Below are positions 59,767-64,000 of a DNA stretch of 64,000 bases, piece by piece. Every line of letters starts with the position of its first letter. Position 1 is the first letter of the stretch. The position numbers and the translations under genes are program-made. The notes beneath the pieces were generated by a model, which saw nothing but the letters and a program-made list of their open reading frames with translations, ran no database searches and was not told the origin of the DNA. The stretch is taken from assembly GCA_012800735.1 (NCBI GenBank), contig JAAZIU010000004.1:1-64000 (forward strand), in the 5' to 3' direction. The stretch comes from Clostridiales bacterium. Its GTDB lineage: Bacteria > Bacillota > Clostridia > Oscillospirales > CAG-272.

Positions 59767-60213
59767 ATGACGGATAAAGAACTCAGAAAATTAAGCCGCG
59801 CCGATTTGCTGGAAATGCTTCTTGAGCAGACAAAACTCGTAGACAAGTTAAAAATCGAGCTTGAAGAAACAAAAGCTGCTCTTTCTGAACGTCGACTTGA
59901 TATCGAAAATTCAGGTTCGATTGCTGAAGCGGCGCTTAAAGTAAATCGTGTATTTGAAGCTGCGCAAAAAGCTTCGGAGCAATATCTTGAAAACATCAAA
60001 AGACGTGAAGAAGAAGCAACAAAAGCTTCCGAGCGGCAGATACAGATCAGCGCCGAACTTGAAAATAAAAGCCGCTTAATGGCAAAAGAGCTTCTTGAAA
60101 GCACTGCGGAGAAGTGCCAAAATATGGAAAATGAAACAAAGCGTCTTTGCGATCGGATGTTAAAAGAAACTCTTAAAAAAGCCAGCGATACCTCAACAGA
60201 TATAAACAATTAA
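59767..60213 (+). CDS. Coiled-coil protein of unknown function
   Basis: 148 residues, nearly all helical with heptad-like Leu/Glu/Lys/Ala spacing. A short N-terminal unit (ELRKLSRADLLEMLLEQ) precedes the coiled coil, and GSIAEAALKVNRVFEAAQKA is a block that recurs in clostridial proteins often labelled DNA-repair-like without evidence. No membrane segment or signal. GGGG precedes the ATG. It is 24 nt before the esterase gene. Possibly a scaffold; function unknown. Confidence 0.72.
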   Translation: MTDKELRKLSRADLLEMLLEQTKLVDKLKIELEETKAALSERRLDIENSGSIAEAALKVNRVFEAAQKASEQYLENIKRREEEATKASERQIQISAELENKSRLMAKELLESTAEKCQNMENETKRLCDRMLKETLKKASDTSTDINN

Positions 60214-60237
60214 ACTTAATTTATTCAGGAGGAAGAA

Positions 60238-61050
60238 ATGATAGTCGAAAAAGTTATACTTGATCCGAAAAATCCGGAGATAACCCTTACCTGCTATATC
60301 CCGTTTGATTCGCCGGAAAACAGGACACCGCTGCGCAAAGCGATGCTTGTTTTACCGGGCGGAGGCTATTGGGGCTGCTCAGACAGGGAAGGCGAACCGA
60401 TAGCCCTTGCGTATCTCGGCTACGGTTATGTTTCATTTGTTCTCAGATATTCTATTCAGGAAAAAGCCAGGCATCCGAAACCGCTTATAGACGCTTCGTT
60501 GGCAATGAAGTATATCCGTCTGAATGCCTCTCGTTTTCATATTGATCCGAAGAAAATTTTCGCCATCGGATTTTCCGCCGGAGGACATCTCTGCGGAATG
60601 CTGGCAACCGCATGGAAAAACGAGGAGGTCAACAAAGCGATAGATATGCCTTACGGTTGGAACCGTCCTGCGGGCGTAGTACTGTCATATGCCTGCCTTT
60701 CCTATGATGCAGGTCCGACTGATCTTTACAACTATCAGCTCAGAACAAACACACCCACTGATGAAATGAAGCGTTCGGTCTCGCCGGCTGACATGGTGGA
60801 CAAAGACAGCTCGCCCATGTTTATCTGGCATACATCGGATGATAATGTTGTTCCGGTAAAAAATGCAATAGATATGGCGGCAAAACTTGCCGAAGCCGGT
60901 AAAAGATTTGAGCTGCATATATATCCGAAGGGAGCGCACGGCATCTCTCTTGCCGATGAGAGAACCGAAGCCGGTTGGGGCGGTTGTTTTATCGACCCGC
61001 ATATAGCTCAGTGGTTCTCCGACTCTTTGAAATGGATGAACACCATTTAA
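60238..61050 (+). CDS. Alpha/beta hydrolase, acetyl-esterase type
   Basis: 270 residues. Oxyanion-hole region LVLPGGGYWGCSDREGE, nucleophile elbow IGFSAGGHLCGML (Ser), acid Asp in WHTSDDNVVPVKNA and base His in KGAHGISLAD. This is the BD-FAE/acetylxylan-esterase-like pattern. No signal peptide, so it probably deacetylates imported oligosaccharides. AGGAGG precedes the ATG. It lies 24 nt before a GH20-like gene, consistent with acetylated amino-sugar or hemicellulose fragments as substrates. Confidence 0.87.
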   Translation: MIVEKVILDPKNPEITLTCYIPFDSPENRTPLRKAMLVLPGGGYWGCSDREGEPIALAYLGYGYVSFVLRYSIQEKARHPKPLIDASLAMKYIRLNASRFHIDPKKIFAIGFSAGGHLCGMLATAWKNEEVNKAIDMPYGWNRPAGVVLSYACLSYDAGPTDLYNYQLRTNTPTDEMKRSVSPADMVDKDSSPMFIWHTSDDNVVPVKNAIDMAAKLAEAGKRFELHIYPKGAHGISLADERTEAGWGGCFIDPHIAQWFSDSLKWMNTI

Positions 61051-61074
61051 AATAGACATCTGAAAGGAATAATA

Positions 61075-62541
61075 ATGTATCTAACGCGCCTCTATCCGTC
61101 GCCGAAAACAAAAAGTGAAACCTCAAGCGGAAGCTTTTCCTTCGGCAGCTCAGTTCGCGGCAGACTGGTTCTCCCAAAAGAACTGCCTTATGAAGTTATT
61201 GATTCCCTTAAGTACCTTTGGCATCGCTTTTCCTTTACGGCATCAAATATCGAATTTGATATTTGCAATCTTAGTTCGGAAAATGTCTATAAATTAGTAA
61301 TCGGCAACGGTGCGGATATAAGTCTTAAAAAAGAAGAAGAATATGCAATTAAATCCGATAGCTCTGGTGTTACCTTGGCAGCTTGGGAAAAAAAGGGATT
61401 TATAAACGGCTTCAAAACGCTTATACAGCTTATCTGTCCGAATAATTTAGCCGAAGGAGAAGAAAGCCTATATATTGAAAGCGTAGAGATACACGACTCT
61501 CCTTCACTTAATTTCAGAGGCATTCACCTTTGCGTCTTTCCGGACAGCAAGCTTTCAACGATTGAGAAAGCAATTCGACTTGCCGGTCTTCTGAAGCTGA
61601 CGCATGTAATTCTCGAATTCTGGGGGACATATCGCTTTGACTGCTTAAAATCGCTTTCCTGGGAAGGTTATTCATACGGTTATAACGAAATAAAACCGCT
61701 TATGAATTTAGCCCGCAGTCTTGACATGGAAGTTATACCGATGCTGAATCACTTCGGTCACGCCACCGCTTCAAGGGTAAGCTGCGGCAGACACGTAGTG
61801 CTTAATTCAGATTTGCGGTATGCAAAGCTTTTCGAGCCGGACGGCTGGACATTCTGTATCTCAAATCCGGATACAAGAAAGCTGCTTTCTGCAATCAGGG
61901 AAGAGCTGTATGATCTTTGCGGAGAAGGGAATTATATACATCTTGGTTTCGATGAGGCTTATTCATTTGCGACTTGTCCCGAATGCCGCAAACATGAGCC
62001 GTCAAAGCTTTTGGCTGAATATCTTAATTACCTAAGCGATGACTGTCTTTCACACGGCAGACGCCCGATAATCTGGCATGATGAGCTTATCGACAGAAAT
62101 GATTTTCCCGCGCCGAAAGAAGGCTATTTGGTTGCAAACGGACAAAATCGCGGAACTTCAAAAGCGCTTGACTTACTCGACAAGAGAATTATTATTGCCG
62201 ATTGGCAATACGGTTATCTGGATGAGACAAATCCAACATCAGAATATTTCCAAAAAGCCGGATTCGATGTTATTGCCTGTCCTTTTGACAATAACAGAAA
62301 TATAGCTGCTCTTTCGGTATCCGCGAAAAAACTCAATCTCTTTGGAGTTTTACTAACGACATGGCACCACCTGCCTGATTATTTCCCCAAGCTGCCGGCA
62401 GCGGCGTCAATGCTGTGGGAGGATGAAAACTGCAGATTTAACCAAAATTGGACCGAAACTGCTTCACTTCTCCGTATGGTATACGATGTAGCCGGCGATT
62501 ATAAAACAGCCGGATGGAGTATGCAAGAGGTTGATGGTTGA
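61075..62541 (+). CDS. GH20-like beta-N-acetylhexosaminidase
   Basis: 488 residues. The N-terminal alpha/beta domain (~20-130; YKLVIGNGADI, FINGFKTLIQLI) is the usual GH20b fold. A TIM barrel follows, with NFRGIHLCVFPD, EVIPMLNHFGHA and the catalytic Asp-Glu pair in YIHLGFDEAY. IIWHDELI and LLTTWHHLPDYFP supply later substrate contacts. No signal peptide, so it acts inside the cell. AAAGGA precedes the ATG. A CPECRKH cysteine pair after the catalytic block is unusual. Likely removes terminal N-acetylhexosamine from imported oligosaccharides. Confidence 0.85.
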   Translation: MYLTRLYPSPKTKSETSSGSFSFGSSVRGRLVLPKELPYEVIDSLKYLWHRFSFTASNIEFDICNLSSENVYKLVIGNGADISLKKEEEYAIKSDSSGVTLAAWEKKGFINGFKTLIQLICPNNLAEGEESLYIESVEIHDSPSLNFRGIHLCVFPDSKLSTIEKAIRLAGLLKLTHVILEFWGTYRFDCLKSLSWEGYSYGYNEIKPLMNLARSLDMEVIPMLNHFGHATASRVSCGRHVVLNSDLRYAKLFEPDGWTFCISNPDTRKLLSAIREELYDLCGEGNYIHLGFDEAYSFATCPECRKHEPSKLLAEYLNYLSDDCLSHGRRPIIWHDELIDRNDFPAPKEGYLVANGQNRGTSKALDLLDKRIIIADWQYGYLDETNPTSEYFQKAGFDVIACPFDNNRNIAALSVSAKKLNLFGVLLTTWHHLPDYFPKLPAAASMLWEDENCRFNQNWTETASLLRMVYDVAGDYKTAGWSMQEVDG

Positions 62542-62587
62542 TAAAAACTAAATAATTATAATAAAACAACCTTTGATTACATAATGA

Positions 62588-62614
62588 AGCCGAGAATTCT
62601 ATAGACTCTCGGCT
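62588..62614 (+). terminator. Terminator of the esterase / GH20-like operon
   Basis: AGCCGAGA / TCTCGGCT, perfect 8-bp stem with an 11-nt loop, followed by TTTAAGCTTTTT. Confidence 0.8.
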
Positions 62615-62688
62615 TTTAAGCTTTTTATATTAGGTTAACTTGTAAAACTATCGTGTTTATTTCAAGTTGTAAACAAAAAACGATTAAT

Positions 62689-63744
62689 CTATTTAATCAA
62701 CTTCGCATAGTCCCTGTGACTTTTCAGCGGCGCATAAGAAGGTGAGTTCAGCAGCTCGCGGAAACTTTCAAGCGTTGTATTTGTTCCGGTTTTGAACCAG
62801 TCTTCCGTATTATATTTAACAAGGTTGAAAAGCGGAGTAGTAAATACAAACTCATTGCCTTCGATTGCATCGTATGATATCGCATGATTGCGGGCTTTAA
62901 GAATTGAAGTAATTGCTGCATCATGATTATCGGCATTTATATAATTTCTCGCTAAAGCCATATAAATGATATAAAGTTGATAATGAAATGTAAAGTAATT
63001 TCCGTCAGACACCAAAGTCTTTATAATATTTTCTGCTGCGAACAGCGCTTCATTCGTTAAATCGCTTAGTAAGAGAGCTTCCAGCAAATTATATGCCTTT
63101 ATCATTATTCTTTCTTGTTGCTTTTTTGTTTTTTCTTTACCAGTCATACAATCCATTAGAAGTTTCTCTTTTTCATCGGCGCTGACCTTAACATCAGGAT
63201 ACATTTCAGCGTATCGCTTTGCTTCGATATGATCTCCTTTTCCGTTCAAACATTGTACAATTCCTGTGATGGCATTTCCCTTTATTTCATCGCTATCACA
63301 ATTTTCAATCACTTTCCGAAATAATTCAATCGCTTTCTCCCTTTCGGCATTGAATCCGGTGTCGTCAACAATAGAGAAGGCATTGCACCATATATCCCAA
63401 GCGTATTTATTTAGCCACATCATATCTGCGGGATAGGTTTTGACAGCTTCTCCGGAAATTACAAGACGTTCGTTGATATCACCGGTTTTGAATGTATCAT
63501 CATACCTTTTTTTCAGCTCTTCTCGTTTCAAATCTTCAACAGATTCTCTGAAATCGAACAGTTCATCAGTTGTAACTCTAAACAACCTTGCAAGCGGAAC
63601 AATCATAGACAGGTCGGGACTGGTGACTCCGGTCTCCCATTTTGAAACGGTTTGATAAGTTACAAAAAGATAATCTGCGAGCTTCTCCTGCGTCATATCG
63701 TTTTTGAGCCGAAGCTCTTTTATTTTTTCTCCGATGGATTTCAT
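62689..63744 (-). CDS. XRE-family transcriptional regulator with TPR-like C-terminal region
   Basis: 351 residues. An N-terminal Cro/C1 helix-turn-helix (~1-62; GEKIKELRLKNDMTQEKLA, then TYQTVSKWETGVTSPDL) binds DNA. The remaining ~280 residues are helical with TPR-like pairs, as in peptide-responsive RRNPP-type or Rgg-like regulators. No peptide gene was found next to it. AAGGAG precedes the ATG. Likely a cytoplasmic sensor-regulator; targets unknown. Confidence 0.87.
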   Translation of the reverse strand: MKSIGEKIKELRLKNDMTQEKLADYLFVTYQTVSKWETGVTSPDLSMIVPLARLFRVTTDELFDFRESVEDLKREELKKRYDDTFKTGDINERLVISGEAVKTYPADMMWLNKYAWDIWCNAFSIVDDTGFNAEREKAIELFRKVIENCDSDEIKGNAITGIVQCLNGKGDHIEAKRYAEMYPDVKVSADEKEKLLMDCMTGKEKTKKQQERIMIKAYNLLEALLLSDLTNEALFAAENIIKTLVSDGNYFTFHYQLYIIYMALARNYINADNHDAAITSILKARNHAISYDAIEGNEFVFTTPLFNLVKYNTEDWFKTGTNTTLESFRELLNSPSYAPLKSHRDYAKLIK

Positions 63745-63791
63745 ATCGGTTCTCCTTTATTAAAAGTAAGCGGGGCCCAGCTTCCGAATAA

Positions 63792-63820
63792 ATTATAACA
63801 AATAAAAACAATTTACACAA
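63792..63820 (-). promoter_or_regulatory. Promoter of the XRE regulator gene
   Basis: On the minus strand TTGTGT, 17-nt spacer, TATAAT, 48 nt upstream of the ATG. Confidence 0.65.
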
Positions 63821-63918
63821 TAACGCAGTTTTTGAGAAGTATTCGCGTCCCGCGTGAGTTTGACGGAGAAAAAATATCGTTTTTCTCAGGTTGCTGCAAT
63901 ATATTTGTATTTATTATT

Positions 63919-64000
63919 TTAATCGTTATAGAAGAATCCAGATAAAAACTCATGCGGAGTTCCGTCATATACCGCTTCGGCAAGAAATTCATTTCCGTGT
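63919..64000 (-). CDS. 3' end of an unknown gene cut by the window edge
   Basis: The minus strand reads in one frame from the window edge to a TAA, ending GTPHEFLSGFFYND. The codon use looks coding and no stop interrupts it. Only 26 residues are visible, too few to name a family. The 5' part lies beyond 64000. Confidence 0.5.
   Translation of the reverse strand, partial: HGNEFLAEAVYDGTPHEFLSGFFYND

Noticed and set aside
1..64000. Prophage, transposon, CRISPR array, toxin-antitoxin or restriction genes
   Set aside because: No integrase, transposase, Cas, capsid, toxin or methylase motifs, and no direct-repeat arrays were seen on either strand.

Overview
This window looks like a chromosomal segment of an uncultured, anaerobic, low-to-mid GC Gram-positive bacterium of the class Clostridia. 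The evidence is: strong Shine-Dalgarno sites with many TTG starts; TTGACA-17-TATAAT promoters; a long Firmicutes-type SRP RNA directly upstream of dnaX-ybaB-recR; a THF riboswitch on a folate ECF transporter gene; lipoproteins with LAAC/FSAC lipoboxes; and an oxygen-sensitive type of acyl-CoA dehydratase activase. No prophage, insertion sequence, CRISPR array, rRNA or tRNA was seen. No part of the window looks recently acquired, apart perhaps from one AT-rich orphan gene near 44.4 kb.

Layout. 0.2-6.2 kb (minus strand): a riboswitch-controlled ECF transporter S component with an unusual leucine-rich insertion, then a large double-ASKHA activase and its separately encoded partner. 6.3-11.8 kb (minus): SGNH hydrolase, purH, purN, purE, an NfeD-like protein, an anchored unknown protein and a sugar isomerase/epimerase behind a LacI-type palindrome. 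12-17.7 kb: acyl carrier protein, NERD-like membrane protein, FAD protein, a HAAS/DUF4097 pair (minus) and trmB. 17.7-20.9 kb (minus): a GlmU-like nucleotidyltransferase and a GH106-like glycosidase. 21.2-30.0 kb (plus): an ABC half-transporter / DUF1854 / ABC half-transporter operon, followed by a very large ECF sigma factor with about 870 extra C-terminal residues.

30.2-38.0 kb (plus): a FAD oxidoreductase, SRP RNA, dnaX-ybaB-recR and uxaB-uxaA for hexuronate catabolism. 38.1-44.1 kb (minus): GH36 alpha-galactosidase, URO-D-like protein, HAD phosphatase, SRAP protein and a sugar-type solute-binding lipoprotein. 44.4-48.4 kb (plus): an orphan membrane protein, a DUF5685/J-domain pair with a cysteine-rich tail, a membrane protein and a 2-hydroxyacid dehydrogenase. 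48.5-49.6 kb (minus): azlCD. 49.7-56.0 kb (plus): a GH43-like propeller, aldo/keto reductase, a 30-residue peptide ORF with its own terminator, a CNNM/CorC protein, an EEP-fold hydrolase and a second solute-binding lipoprotein. 56.1-59.6 kb (minus): HerA-like ATPase, MBL-fold hydrolase and metallophosphoesterase. 59.7-62.5 kb (plus): coiled-coil protein, esterase and GH20-like protein. 62.7-64.0 kb (minus): an XRE regulator and the 3' end of an unknown gene.

How the genes fit together. Glycosidase-like genes of five families, two esterase-like hydrolases, uxaAB, two sugar-type binding proteins and several small-molecule oxidoreductases suggest a degrader of plant or mucosal polysaccharides, including pectin. 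These genes are scattered, not gathered in one locus. The least explained block is 21.2-30.0 kb. It holds two zinc-ribbon ABC exporter halves flanking a DUF1854 protein, then a sigma factor whose C-terminal region contains a duplicated beta-rich module and which is preceded by an ECF-type promoter-like sequence. It is the best candidate for an undescribed system here. The link between transporter and sigma factor is inferred from adjacency only.
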